A stretch of DNA of 20,181 nucleotides from Spirochaetaceae bacterium (GCA_016649775.1 JAENWY010000011.1:1-20181), one strand, 5' to 3'. Shown: positions 1 through 8,775, numbered from the stretch's first letter. Notes: generated from the sequence alone by a model not told the origin. Program-made: numbers and translations.

Positions 1-351
1 GGATCAGCAATAGCTAATACAGGTATTCCTGGTTTAATCTCCGGCATTGGAGCAGATAGAGTAATTCACTCACCATGTGCAGGAATATGGCAGTCAAACA
101 AACAAATTGGAGACATAGTAAAACAAGGTGATATCATAGCAAATGTTGGTGATACACAAATCCCTGCTACTATTGGTGGAAAACTTAGAGGTTTATTACA
201 AAATGAATTAGAAGTTCCAAAAGGCTTCAAAGTTGCAGATATTGACCCTCGAGGAGAAGATACAGATCACCTTACTGTTACAGACAAAGGTAGATGTATT
301 GCAGGTGGTGTTCTAGAAGCCATTACAAGATTTGAGAGAGGTTTAATTTAA
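1..351 (+). CDS. yqeB: YqeB-family selenium-dependent molybdenum hydroxylase maturation protein (3' part only)
   Basis: Frame 1 is open from the first base to a TAA at 349-351, giving the last 116 residues of a protein that starts outside the window. The end reads VADIDPRGE, then TVTDKGRCIAGGVLEAI, which I recognise as the C-terminal signature of the YqeB family (called selenium-dependent molybdenum hydroxylase system protein by Haft and Self). A Gly-rich stretch with HSPCAGIW and a short 'GDIVKQGDIIANVG' segment (a biotinyl/lipoyl-like turn) precede it. The family is thought to act in maturing the labile-selenium Mo hydroxylases; its exact reaction is unknown. It supports the selenium reading of the cluster at 8800-13546, from which it is separated by about 8.4 kb of unrelated genes. 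It ends just before a strong terminator. Confidence 0.8.
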   Translation, partial: GSAIANTGIPGLISGIGADRVIHSPCAGIWQSNKQIGDIVKQGDIIANVGDTQIPATIGGKLRGLLQNELEVPKGFKVADIDPRGEDTDHLTVTDKGRCIAGGVLEAITRFERGLI

Positions 352-373
352 TTCAATCTTATAAATTAAAAAG

Positions 374-420
374 TACCAAAGTATAATTTAACTATTAATT
401 ATACTTTGGTATCTTTTTTT
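374..420. terminator. Rho-independent terminator shared by yqeB and dctM
   Basis: A perfect 15-bp stem (374-388 with 397-411) and an 8-nt loop are followed by a T-run at 414-420. The left side is preceded by an A-rich stretch (361-372), so the minus-strand transcript also gets a U-rich tail. It lies between the convergent ends of yqeB (351) and dctM (448) and probably stops both. Confidence 0.9.
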
Positions 421-447
421 ATAATTGGTTTTAATAAAATTGATTAT

Positions 448-1746
448 TTACATTATTGCATTTGGAAGAACTAGAGTAAGTTGTGGAATGAAGGTAATCA
501 TTAATAAAACTACTACCATAACACTATAGAAAGGCAACATGGACTTAGTAACTTTCTCAATTGATATTTTTCCAACTGAACAACCTACAAATAAGGCAGA
601 TCCTACAGGAGGTGTACATAAGCCAATTGCAAGGTTTAATATCATCATGACACCAAACTGAACACCACTCATCCCTAAAGCCCCTACTACTACTGGGTAT
701 AATATTGGTGTACAAATAATAATTAGTGGAGCCATATCCATGATTGTTCCTAAAACTAGTAGCATTACATTGATTAATAATAATAGAATAATTCTATTAT
801 CACTGATACTTAATAAAAAGTTAGTAACAGATTGAGGGATACGTAGAAATGCTAATAGATAACCAAAGGATGATGCAGCAGCAATTAAACTCATTACCAT
901 AGCAAGGGTCTTTAGTGAATTCTTTAAGATTTCTGGAAATACATTTATTTTAATTTCACGATAAACACCAAACGTAATTATAAAAGCATATACACATGCA
1001 ATAGCAGCACTTTCCGTTGCTGTAAATACACCGGAAACAACACCACCAATAATTATTACCATAGTCATCATCCCAAGAAGAGCATCTAGAGATTTCTGAA
1101 TTTTTTCTTTTGTAGTATATTTTCTTTCTTTAGGATAATTTCTTTTTTTAGCAATAATAGCTGTAATTATCATCAGACCAAGTCCAAGCATTACACCAGG
1201 TATAAGACCGCCTAAAAATAATTTACCAACCGATACTCCACCACCTGCAGCTAGTGCAAAAATTATCATATTATGAGAGGGTGGAATTACAACACCCTGG
1301 CAAGCAGAGGTTACAGTAATACCAACAGAAAAATCTGTATCATAACCTTTTTCAACCATCATAGGAATCATCATTGTACCAATAGAGGATACATCGGCAA
1401 CAGCTGAGCCCGATATTCCACCAAAGAACATTGATGCTAAAATATTAACTTGAGCAAGTCCACCTCTCCATTGTCCTATTAATGCATTTGAAAATTCAAT
1501 TAATCTACGAGATATTCCCCCGCGACTCATCATCTCTCCAGATAAAATAAAGAATGGTATAGCAAGTAGTGAAAATGATGAAACACCATTTACAAGTTTT
1601 AAAACAATTGCCATTAGAGATATTTTTAAATAAATTGCCGTCACAACAGAGGAGGCAAAAAGTGAAAAAGTTATAGGCATTCTAAGTATTAATAATACAA
1701 CAAAAATTCCCATTAATAATAAAGAGGCTACATGTGCATTAAACAT
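448..1746 (-). CDS. dctM: TRAP transporter large membrane subunit DctM
   Basis: The 432-residue, highly hydrophobic protein has the normal length and layout of DctM, the large subunit that forms the Na+-coupled translocation path of TRAP transporters. Family hallmarks visible are MMSRGGISRRLI near residue 70, FFGGISGSAVADVSSIGT near 110, FTATESAAIACVYAF near 245 and LCTPPVGSALFVGCSVG near 385. About 12 membrane segments can be drawn. The ATG at 1746 has an AGGTGG ribosome site and overlaps the end of dctQ by 8 bases, so the two are translationally coupled. The transported compound cannot be read from this subunit. A shared terminator lies just downstream. Confidence 0.95.
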   Translation of the reverse strand: MFNAHVASLLLMGIFVVLLILRMPITFSLFASSVVTAIYLKISLMAIVLKLVNGVSSFSLLAIPFFILSGEMMSRGGISRRLIEFSNALIGQWRGGLAQVNILASMFFGGISGSAVADVSSIGTMMIPMMVEKGYDTDFSVGITVTSACQGVVIPPSHNMIIFALAAGGGVSVGKLFLGGLIPGVMLGLGLMIITAIIAKKRNYPKERKYTTKEKIQKSLDALLGMMTMVIIIGGVVSGVFTATESAAIACVYAFIITFGVYREIKINVFPEILKNSLKTLAMVMSLIAAASSFGYLLAFLRIPQSVTNFLLSISDNRIILLLLINVMLLVLGTIMDMAPLIIICTPILYPVVVGALGMSGVQFGVMMILNLAIGLCTPPVGSALFVGCSVGKISIEKVTKSMLPFYSVMVVVLLMITFIPQLTLVLPNAIM

Positions 1747-2248
1747 TTTCCACCTTCCTTTCCTGTTTTGGATTTTTTATATCCTTAATATTTTCAAATA
1801 AATAACAAAGACTATAACCTATAATAAAAATAGCCGAAATCGGTAATATTATATAATTTATTGCATTAGTAATATGAGTGGCTGGTAAAAAGGATTTAAG
1901 ACCATTGAGAGTTAAAAGCCAACCATATCTGAATATAATAATTCCAATACCTAATTGAATTACATATTTAAGAATGTCTAAAAGATCATTAACAACCCTA
2001 TTTGCTCTTAATGTAAAAACAGTAATGCTAATATGAAGATTTTCTTTAACGCCAAGAGCCATAGCAATAAATGTAAACCAAATTACTATAATAAGAGGTG
2101 CCTCTTCGCCCCATCTTATACCGCTAGAAAAACCATATCTTAGTACAACATTAGTAAATACAATAACAACCATTGCTACAAGTAAAAACATTGCAAAATA
2201 TAAAAGTACCTGAAAAGCTTTATCCAAGTATTTTTTAAAAGTGTTCAT
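1739..2248 (-). CDS. dctQ: TRAP transporter small membrane subunit DctQ
   Basis: This 169-residue protein has four predicted membrane helices (about residues 15-37, 48-67, 88-105 and 130-150). It carries the DctQ hallmark RWGEEAPLIIVIWFTFIAMA followed by GVKENLHI. DctQ pairs with DctM in the inner membrane and is needed for transport. The ATG at 2248 follows a GGAG ribosome site. A 270-base spacer separates it from the upstream dctP stop, unusually long for genes otherwise arranged as one operon, and this spacer contains a strong hairpin. The C-terminal tail after residue 155 is charged and probably cytoplasmic. Confidence 0.93.
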   Translation of the reverse strand: MNTFKKYLDKAFQVLLYFAMFLLVAMVVIVFTNVVLRYGFSSGIRWGEEAPLIIVIWFTFIAMALGVKENLHISITVFTLRANRVVNDLLDILKYVIQLGIGIIIFRYGWLLTLNGLKSFLPATHITNAINYIILPISAIFIIGYSLCYLFENIKDIKNPKQERKVENV

Positions 2249-2518
2249 AAATTCTCCAATTTAAAAAACAAGTAGGCAAAAATTCATTAATAGCTCTTTA
2301 GCATACCCTTATATAATAAAATATAAGAATCACAACAAAACTAAATATCTTTTGATTTATTGCCTAATGCTAATAACGTTTATAAAGGATTCCATCAATC
2401 TTAATTATCTTTAAATCATTATCTATTAGCCAATTGATAATTAATAATTAAAATTGAGTAGAACCTTTTAGGTGAGACTTCAACATGAAGTCTCAGATAA
2501 CAAAAATGTTATTTAGTA
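2249..2518 (-). other. dctP-dctQ intercistronic spacer with hairpins
   Basis: The spacer holds a perfect 10-bp stem with a 3-nt loop (2473-2482 with 2486-2495), 24 bases after the dctP stop. Just upstream of it in the transcript is a small 5-bp stem (2497-2501 with 2508-2512). A further 9-bp complementary pair lies at 2401-2409 and 2436-2444. In the minus-strand transcript the main hairpin is not followed by a U-run, so it looks like an RNA-stability or partial read-through element rather than a simple terminator. I infer that it allows dctP to be expressed above dctQM, as is common for binding proteins. I see no convincing independent promoter for dctQ. Confidence 0.5.
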
Positions 2519-3523
2519 TTATTTAACAGCACGGATTTTAGCAACCCAAGCCTTTTGCTCAGCATTTAATGATGTATCATATAAAGGTTGCATTGCAGCT
2601 GCAAATTCAGCTTGGCTATTGATTAAGTTGATTTCACAACCAGCAGCTCTTACTTTTGCTTCACTCTTCTTAGCAAAATCTGCCCATGCTTGAATTTCAG
2701 TATCTTCACAATCTTTACCAGCTCTTTTAATTATAGCAACATCTTCAGCACTTAATTTATCTAATGTAATCTTTGATGCTATAATCATCTCTGGTACACG
2801 AGTGTGTTGATCGATTGAATAATACTTAGCTACTTCAAAATGTGATGAAGTATCATAGCTTGGCCAGTTATTCTCTGCACCATCAATAACACCTGTTTGT
2901 AAAGCAGAATAAACATCGCCGTAACTCATTGGAGTTGGTATAGCACCTAAAGCGGAAACAAGTCCCATCATTAAATCAGATTCTTGTACACGAATTTTTA
3001 AACCCTTCATATCAGCAACTGTGTAAATTGGTTTTTTTGTATTATAAAAAGATCTAGCTCCTGAATCGAAGTAACATAAACCTACAAAACCACTATCTCC
3101 CATAGAATCTAAAAAGTGTTGACCAATTTCGCCATTTAAGACTTTCCAAAGATGAGCTTCATCTCTGTATAAGTAAGGCATTTGTAAACTGTTAAGATCT
3201 GTGTTAAATGATGATAATGGAGAGATTGATACACGTGCAAAGTCAATTCCACCAAATTGTACTTGTTCAATAATAGATTTTTCATCACCTAATTGTGCTT
3301 GTGGATAAACTTCAACTTTAATTCTACCATTTGAATACTCACTTACTAATTCAGCAAATTTATTATCACCCAAAACAGTTGGATAACCAAGAGGCTGGTT
3401 ATCAGCAAGACGTAATACAATAGTTTCTGCAGATGTTGCAGTTGTTGTTTCTTTAGCACCATTAGCTAAAAGTGGAGCAGTAATAGACAAAGCTAATACA
3501 GCTACAATTAATAATTTTTTCAT
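2519..3523 (-). CDS. dctP: TRAP transporter periplasmic binding protein DctP
   Basis: The 334-residue protein begins with a signal peptide, likely cut after LLA (residue 20), leaving NGAKE. There is no lipobox cysteine, so it is probably a free periplasmic protein. DctP-family features are Arg178 in KGLKIRVQES (the conserved residue that binds the ligand carboxylate), YGDVYSALQTGVIDGAENN at 201-219 and PSYDTSSHFE after it. The Glu-Asn-Asn and following Pro-Ser-Tyr resemble binding proteins for sugar acids, but specificity is only a guess. It captures the solute for DctQM, whose genes follow. The ATG at 3523 has a good AAGGAG site. The divergent two-component system at 3671 is its likely regulator. 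Confidence 0.95.
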   Translation of the reverse strand: MKKLLIVAVLALSITAPLLANGAKETTTATSAETIVLRLADNQPLGYPTVLGDNKFAELVSEYSNGRIKVEVYPQAQLGDEKSIIEQVQFGGIDFARVSISPLSSFNTDLNSLQMPYLYRDEAHLWKVLNGEIGQHFLDSMGDSGFVGLCYFDSGARSFYNTKKPIYTVADMKGLKIRVQESDLMMGLVSALGAIPTPMSYGDVYSALQTGVIDGAENNWPSYDTSSHFEVAKYYSIDQHTRVPEMIIASKITLDKLSAEDVAIIKRAGKDCEDTEIQAWADFAKKSEAKVRAAGCEINLINSQAEFAAAMQPLYDTSLNAEQKAWVAKIRAVK

Positions 3524-3558
3524 TTAGAAAACTCCTTTAAGTAATTAATTATTATTTT

Positions 3559-3564
3559 ATTATA
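3559..3564 (-). promoter_or_regulatory. dctP: Possible -10 element for dctP
   Basis: TATAAT on the minus strand lies about 36 bases upstream of the dctP ATG in the 147-base divergent intergenic region. No good -35 box is visible at 16-18 bp, as would fit a promoter that needs an activator such as the adjacent AraC-type response regulator. Confidence 0.35.
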
Positions 3565-3653
3565 TATGTATTTTTTACTAAAGGAAGAGAGAAAAAAGTG
3601 AAAAAACATGTAAAAATATTACTTTTTTTTATTATTAGGTATTAACTTTACCG

Positions 3654-3662
3654 TGTTATAAT
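3654..3662 (+). promoter_or_regulatory. Extended -10 promoter of the sensor kinase gene
   Basis: TGTTATAAT is a perfect extended -10 (TGnTATAAT). It ends 8 bases before the ATG at 3671, so transcription would begin at or within a base or two of the start codon. No Shine-Dalgarno sequence fits between. No clear -35 is seen, which is normal for an extended -10. Confidence 0.6.
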
Positions 3663-3670
3663 CAATTATT

Positions 3671-5191
3671 ATGATAAATGAAGTTAGAACGTATGATATA
3701 GTTAAAAAGAAAAATAGTATAAAAAACAGTTTTAGTATAAGGAAAATAATATATACTCAAAATTTTTTAGTTATATTTTTAATTTTAATTCTATTTAATT
3801 TAATTATAAACTATTTTTCAACTATAATAGAAAAGCAGCAACAGAGTTCAATCAATTATGTTCAGGTTGGAGAATTAATTGTAGATTTTAACAAATCACA
3901 ACTAATGTTACAGCAATATTCACAATCTAAAATAAGTTCAAGACAAAGTAATATATTAGTAGAAATCAAAGACAGTATTATAAAAATTCAAGAAAAAATC
4001 CCAAATCTTGATAATACTTTTAAAGACTCCTCTTCTCTTTACTTCCTCTATCGTGCATTAGATAATGGTACAAATTATTTGGCAGATCATATGGATAATT
4101 TGGATAATACCAGATCTAAAAATCAATACCAATTTTATAAAGAATATCTAATACTTGATAATGTATATAAATACCTTGGTATTTACTCAGACCAATATTT
4201 GACTGCCCTTGTTATCAAGAATGCAAACAATTTAGGCAGAGATGAAATAATTTTTAGACAAATGAAACTATTAATTTATATAATAATTGCATTTTTGGTT
4301 ATCATTTATATATTCATTGCTAATAAACTTGCAAAGCAACTAATTAAACCAATTGATATTATGGTAAATGAAGCTAATAAAATCACTCATGGAATACTTG
4401 ATGATAAGGACATAACAATACAAGGACTTAAAGAATATGAATTTTTAGAAGATAGTATGAATCAGATGAAGCACAGTTTAAGTAATAGATTAGTACTAAT
4501 GAGAGAAAATGCAGAACTTGAAAAAGTATTGCATGAAAAACAATTAGCTAGTGCTAAAATGGAACATGAACTAGAATCAGCTAGATTAGTATCGCTTCAA
4601 AACCAAATCAATCCACATTTCTTTTTTAATACTTTAAATACGCTCCGCATGATGTGTATTATAGAAAATGCCCACAAAAGTGTTAGCCTCGTTAGTGATT
4701 TTGCTTCCTTTTTTCGTTACACGTTAAAGCATACAGAACAAGTAACAATCAAAGAAGAAATATTTTTTATAGAAAAATATATAAATCTTCAGATAGCAAG
4801 ATTCGCTGACAAATTAACTTATTCTATTAATGTTGATGAAATTTGTAATTCTCAAATTATACCCCCACTTATCATTCAGCCATTAGTAGAAAATGCGATA
4901 AAATATGGAATTGAAGAAAAAGAAGGTACTGGCAAAGTAACAATCAATATAACCAAAGAAAATAAACGCGTAATTATTAAGGTTATTGATAATGGGGTAG
5001 GAATTGATGAAAATATAAGTTTAATTTTATCAGACCCTTTAGATAGAACTCATATTGGTCTTAAAAATATTCGAGATAGACTTGAATTATTTTACAAAAA
5101 TAAAGCCAATTTAAAAGTGAATAATAACGTTTCAGATTATGGAACTATAGCAATTATCTCAATACCCTTTATCGGAGAAAATAATGTATAA
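3671..5191 (+). CDS. Membrane sensor histidine kinase, YesM type
   Basis: This 506-residue kinase has TM1 at about residues 30-51, an extracytoplasmic helical sensor region to about 198, TM2 at about 199-219, a HAMP-like linker, and a coiled coil at about 275-305. The His_kinase block is QNQINPHFFFNTLNTLRMM with phosphoacceptor His316. The ATPase has the N box PLVENAIKYG near 405, the G1 box VIDNGVGID near 440 and HIGLKNIRDRLELFY near 475. This is the two-TM YesM/LytS-like type that normally pairs with an AraC-type regulator, encoded next with an 8-base overlap. It probably senses the solute, directly or through DctP. The start is uncertain: the ATG lies directly behind the -10 with no ribosome site, so the message may be leaderless. 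Confidence 0.92.
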   Translation: MINEVRTYDIVKKKNSIKNSFSIRKIIYTQNFLVIFLILILFNLIINYFSTIIEKQQQSSINYVQVGELIVDFNKSQLMLQQYSQSKISSRQSNILVEIKDSIIKIQEKIPNLDNTFKDSSSLYFLYRALDNGTNYLADHMDNLDNTRSKNQYQFYKEYLILDNVYKYLGIYSDQYLTALVIKNANNLGRDEIIFRQMKLLIYIIIAFLVIIYIFIANKLAKQLIKPIDIMVNEANKITHGILDDKDITIQGLKEYEFLEDSMNQMKHSLSNRLVLMRENAELEKVLHEKQLASAKMEHELESARLVSLQNQINPHFFFNTLNTLRMMCIIENAHKSVSLVSDFASFFRYTLKHTEQVTIKEEIFFIEKYINLQIARFADKLTYSINVDEICNSQIIPPLIIQPLVENAIKYGIEEKEGTGKVTINITKENKRVIIKVIDNGVGIDENISLILSDPLDRTHIGLKNIRDRLELFYKNKANLKVNNNVSDYGTIAIISIPFIGENNV

Positions 5192-6656
5192 AATATTAAT
5201 TGCAGATGATGAGAAGATGGCTAGAGAAACATTAAAAATTTTAATTAAACAAAAAAAATTGCCTTATTTGATATATGAAGCTTCAAATGGACGAGAAGCT
5301 GTTGATTTATACAAAGAAAAAGATATAGATTTTGTATTTCTTGATATAAAAATGCCTGGTATTGATGGACTAGAAGCAGGAAAGTTAATCAAAGAATATG
5401 ATAAAAGCGCTCTTATAATATATTTAACAGCATGGGATAGTTTTGAATATGCTAAAAAAGCTATTCACATAGGTGTTAAAGAATATCTTGTTAAACCTGT
5501 AATTTTTGAAGATTTTTATGACATTCTAGATAAACTAAACCATATTGTTGATAAAAGGAAGAAAGAAAAAAATAAAGAAGATGTAAAAATGAAAGCCTTT
5601 ATAAATAAGTTTTCTAGATACTTCTTTTCAGCTTTAAAGTTTGATGAGGTAGATGAAAATACTTTATTATCTTATTTTAATATTGGGATAAATCAAAGAA
5701 TACAAGCAATTGCATTTATAGTTGGGAGATTAGATAAAACAAAGTTGATAAAATTTATGAATAATAAAATTTTTCATCTAACTTCATTATACTATTTTGA
5801 AGCACTAGATCGATATACCTTTATTGCATTTACAAACAACATAGACAAATTTAAAACTGAATTCACAAAGGGCTTTATTGAATTTAATATTACAATTGGT
5901 ATAGGAATTTCATTTTATTCAATAAATTCAATTGGATTTTCTATTAGACAAGCATCAATTGCATATGCAATTGCTAAAAAGAATTTTAATAGTATTCATG
6001 AATATCAAATTGAAGATAATCAATTTCTCACCAATAGGCCAATCAATAAATATTTAACAGAAATAGAACAAAATATTCTTAATTGTGATTTAATTGAGGC
6101 AAGAAATAAAGCTCATGAATTATCTGATTCTCTAAGAATTATTGAGGATCCAACATCTTTTTATGAAGCTATATTAATTTTAAAACATTATCTCATGTCA
6201 AATATCAAGTTTTTAAAACTTCCCTCTTTTAATAAGAATAAATATCACATAATGGAAGCCTATTTATTTGATATGATTGTAATATGTATAAAGGCTTTAA
6301 ACCAAGATAAAAAAGATAAATGGAAAAGAGCTTTTGATATGATAGAAGAATACATTACTGCCAACTATGCTTTAAACTTATCTGCATCTTATATGGCAGA
6401 AATGTTAGACCTAAATGAAAAGTATTTCTCAAAATTATTTAAGTCTTATTTTTCCATGAAATACATAGATTTCTTAACTAAAATCCGCATGGAAAATGCT
6501 CAGAAATTGTTACTAGATGGATTATCTACCAATAAAGTTGCTATACTATGTGGTTTCAATGATTCTTCATATTTCTCAAAAGTATTTGCCCAATACTTTA
6601 AAATAAATCCTTCTAAATATTGCCTTGCTAATAAAAAAACTACTAGGAGCAAATAG
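5184..6656 (+). CDS. Response regulator with AraC-type DNA-binding domain, YesN type
   Basis: The 490-residue regulator has an N-terminal receiver: acidic pair Asp8-Asp9, phosphoacceptor Asp54 in FLDIKMPGIDG, Thr82 and Lys104 in VKPV. A middle region (about 130-380) has no clear motif. The C-terminal AraC helix-turn-helix pair spans about 385-485 (SASYMAEMLDLNEKYFSKLF, then NKVAILCGFNDSSYFSKVF). Phosphorylation by the kinase encoded just upstream should control DNA binding; the divergent TRAP operon is the obvious target, by inference from position. The ATG overlaps the kinase stop by 8 bases and has a GGAG site in the kinase end. It converges on the helicase-like gene with a 22-base gap and no evident terminator. 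Confidence 0.93.
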   Translation: MYKILIADDEKMARETLKILIKQKKLPYLIYEASNGREAVDLYKEKDIDFVFLDIKMPGIDGLEAGKLIKEYDKSALIIYLTAWDSFEYAKKAIHIGVKEYLVKPVIFEDFYDILDKLNHIVDKRKKEKNKEDVKMKAFINKFSRYFFSALKFDEVDENTLLSYFNIGINQRIQAIAFIVGRLDKTKLIKFMNNKIFHLTSLYYFEALDRYTFIAFTNNIDKFKTEFTKGFIEFNITIGIGISFYSINSIGFSIRQASIAYAIAKKNFNSIHEYQIEDNQFLTNRPINKYLTEIEQNILNCDLIEARNKAHELSDSLRIIEDPTSFYEAILILKHYLMSNIKFLKLPSFNKNKYHIMEAYLFDMIVICIKALNQDKKDKWKRAFDMIEEYITANYALNLSASYMAEMLDLNEKYFSKLFKSYFSMKYIDFLTKIRMENAQKLLLDGLSTNKVAILCGFNDSSYFSKVFAQYFKINPSKYCLANKKTTRSK

Positions 6657-6678
6657 ATTTTTATTCACTTGATTTATT

Positions 6679-8652
6679 TTATTTTTTGAACAACTGAATT
6701 AAATTTTTTATTGGACCTAGTGGTTCTCTCGATGATGGAATAAAAATATTTAGTGAATTCATAGATCTAGTAATAGATACATATATTAATTTTTTCATTA
6801 AATTGCATCTCGTTCCTTCTTTGAAAAAGAAGGGGATATAGATTTTATTGCTTAAAAAGAAATACATATATGGAAAACCTGTTCCTTTGCTTGAATACAT
6901 ACTTGAAATGTTAATTCTTGATTCCTCAAAATTTGTACTTTTTAACCGACATATAGGAAGATTAATTCTTTTTTCGACTTCTTCAAGTATATATTGACTT
7001 ACACAAACTATCAGAATATCCGATAAGTCTAAATCAAATTCCGTTATATCCATCTTTATTTTATCTATCATCAAATCAAGGGTATCTTCCACATGAGATC
7101 TCATAAATAACCTAGGTTTTAAGCCAGTACAACTACTATCATAAAGAACTGGTCCTCTACAAATACTTGGATTAAAAGAATTTAAATAGGCTTCAGAAAA
7201 TATTCTGATTTCAGAACTATTTCTATAATTAAATTTTAATTGATATCTTTTTATAGCAAACGGTAGTCTATCCTCTTCCCACGCAACTCTATCTTGATAA
7301 ATACTTTGATTTATATCACCAGCAAGTATTAGAGAGCGACGAGAGAGCTTATTCAACAACAGTATTTCAGCTAATGATAAATCTTGAACCTCATCCACAA
7401 TTATATAATTTTTTAAGCCAATATTTCTCTGCCCTTCTATAGCTTTTAATAAATATATCATTGCATAATTTCTAGGTAAGTATTTTCTTGTTTCTAATAA
7501 ATCCTTGAAAATAGTACTTACACGCCATATTAGCTTTTTTTCTTCTTTATTCAGTTCATAAGATAACCCGCTGAAGGTAAACTTAGTACATTTATTAGAA
7601 TTAATGTATTCTTCTTTTGTTAGATAGTTTAAATTAATTGAATTTTCAATTTCAGTTAATATTATGTTTGAATTAATTTTACAACTTAGGTTTTCACCAT
7701 TAAGCAGATTTAGAGCTTCTTTTATTATAAGTCCAAAATATTCTTCAAACTTACTACTATTTTCTCGCAAAAAGATTTTCTTATTTGCAATTCTTTCTAA
7801 CAAATAAATACAGTAAGAATCGAAGGTTCTAATTTTATTTATACAATCATCGTTTGAATTAAGCAATTTTAGGCCACTCTTATCAAATCTTACAAGACTT
7901 TTATTATAAGTTAGAAATATAGCTTGATTATCTAATTCATCATTTATTTTTTCAAATAACTTTAAAAGAACTAATGATTTCCCAGACCCAGCTACACCCT
8001 CTACTAAATGAACACCATCTAAATTAGTATATATTTTACTAATTATTGACTCTTGTTTATCACTTAAAGCCCAATACCTCTTTTGATATTGATTATGTGT
8101 TTCCTCAAATTTTAATGAACAATTTTTGAACTTCTTTATTGAATTTCTACATACTCTTAGAGTTGTATCAATTTTTTTAAAATCCATATTTACTATATTA
8201 TCTATATTATCATTAACAAATATTCTGCCTTCCTTATATTTATTTGAAATTTCTAAAAAAGAAGAATCAAACTCTGAAAAAACTTCTTTTATCACCATAC
8301 AGTAATCCTCTCTCTTTAATAGAAAGCACAATTCATAAAAACTATATACAAGAAAATCTACTTTATAGGTAGAGTTAATTTGACCATTTAATATTTCGTT
8401 AGATGCTATATTATATTTATTCAACTGTTCTAATAAAGTGGTGGTTTCTACATAATATTTCTTTTCTAGTGAAAATTCAAAATTAACATTAAGCAATTTG
8501 ATTAATTCAACAAAGCTAAAAGTCTTATTATTTAAAGATAGATAATTTTCAATCAACCTTTTCATAATTGTCACACTTGTAATTACATACAAAGCATTAT
8601 CGAAATTAAATATCTTGAACAATCTTTCAACTTCATCGTTTATATTTTTCAT
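6679..8652 (-). CDS. Superfamily-1 (UvrD-like) helicase/ATPase with an unrecognised N-terminal region
   Basis: This 657-residue protein contains the SF1 motif set: Q-like motif around Gln200, Walker A GVAGSGKS at 219-226, Walker B IIVDEVQD at 417-424, motif III GDINQSIYQ at 445-453, motif IV NYRNSSEI at 475-482, motif V-like SSMYSSKGTG at 583-592 and motif VI YVSITRS at 624-630. Only about 100 residues separate motifs IV and V, too short for the 2B subdomain of UvrD/Rep/PcrA, so it may be a translocase or RNA/DNA ATPase rather than a processive helicase. Residues 1-190 look alpha-helical and match nothing I know. No nuclease motif is visible. It stands alone between unrelated operons with its own promoter and a GGAG site before the ATG. 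A role in repair or phage defence is possible but unsupported here. Confidence 0.85.
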   Translation of the reverse strand: MKNINDEVERLFKIFNFDNALYVITSVTIMKRLIENYLSLNNKTFSFVELIKLLNVNFEFSLEKKYYVETTTLLEQLNKYNIASNEILNGQINSTYKVDFLVYSFYELCFLLKREDYCMVIKEVFSEFDSSFLEISNKYKEGRIFVNDNIDNIVNMDFKKIDTTLRVCRNSIKKFKNCSLKFEETHNQYQKRYWALSDKQESIISKIYTNLDGVHLVEGVAGSGKSLVLLKLFEKINDELDNQAIFLTYNKSLVRFDKSGLKLLNSNDDCINKIRTFDSYCIYLLERIANKKIFLRENSSKFEEYFGLIIKEALNLLNGENLSCKINSNIILTEIENSINLNYLTKEEYINSNKCTKFTFSGLSYELNKEEKKLIWRVSTIFKDLLETRKYLPRNYAMIYLLKAIEGQRNIGLKNYIIVDEVQDLSLAEILLLNKLSRRSLILAGDINQSIYQDRVAWEEDRLPFAIKRYQLKFNYRNSSEIRIFSEAYLNSFNPSICRGPVLYDSSCTGLKPRLFMRSHVEDTLDLMIDKIKMDITEFDLDLSDILIVCVSQYILEEVEKRINLPICRLKSTNFEESRINISSMYSSKGTGFPYMYFFLSNKIYIPFFFKEGTRCNLMKKLIYVSITRSMNSLNIFIPSSREPLGPIKNLIQLFKK

Positions 8653-8706
8653 TATTTATATTCTCCATTTATTATTTGGAAAATAATTGTGAAATTGCAT
8701 TAAAAT

Positions 8707-8736
8707 ATTATAGAGTTGGGCTTTTAAGACTTTCAG
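8707..8736 (-). promoter_or_regulatory. Promoter of the helicase-like gene
   Basis: On the minus strand, CTGAAA (8731-8736) lies 18 bp from a perfect TATAAT (8707-8712). The predicted transcript would start near 8700, about 48 bases before the ATG. It lies after the putative sel-operon terminator, so the gene is probably a separate unit. Confidence 0.5.
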
Positions 8737-8738
8737 AG

Positions 8739-8775
8739 AAAAAAATACGAGCCATAGTAGCCTGTATCTTTTTTT
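8739..8775 (-). terminator. Probable terminator of the yedE-selD operon
   Basis: Read on the minus strand, an A-rich stretch (from 8775-8769) and the arms GATAC/GTAT bracket a G/C-containing inner stem (GGC with GCC-type pairing, including wobbles). A run of seven T follows (complement of 8739-8745). The stem is imperfect, so it is weaker than the other terminators here. It lies 25-60 bases beyond the selD stop. Confidence 0.45.

Noticed and set aside
3593..3630. Inverted repeat of A-run and T-run in the dctP-kinase intergenic region as a regulator site
   Set aside because: It consists of little more than homopolymer runs flanking AGT/ACT with a loop of about 22 bases, too weak in this base composition.
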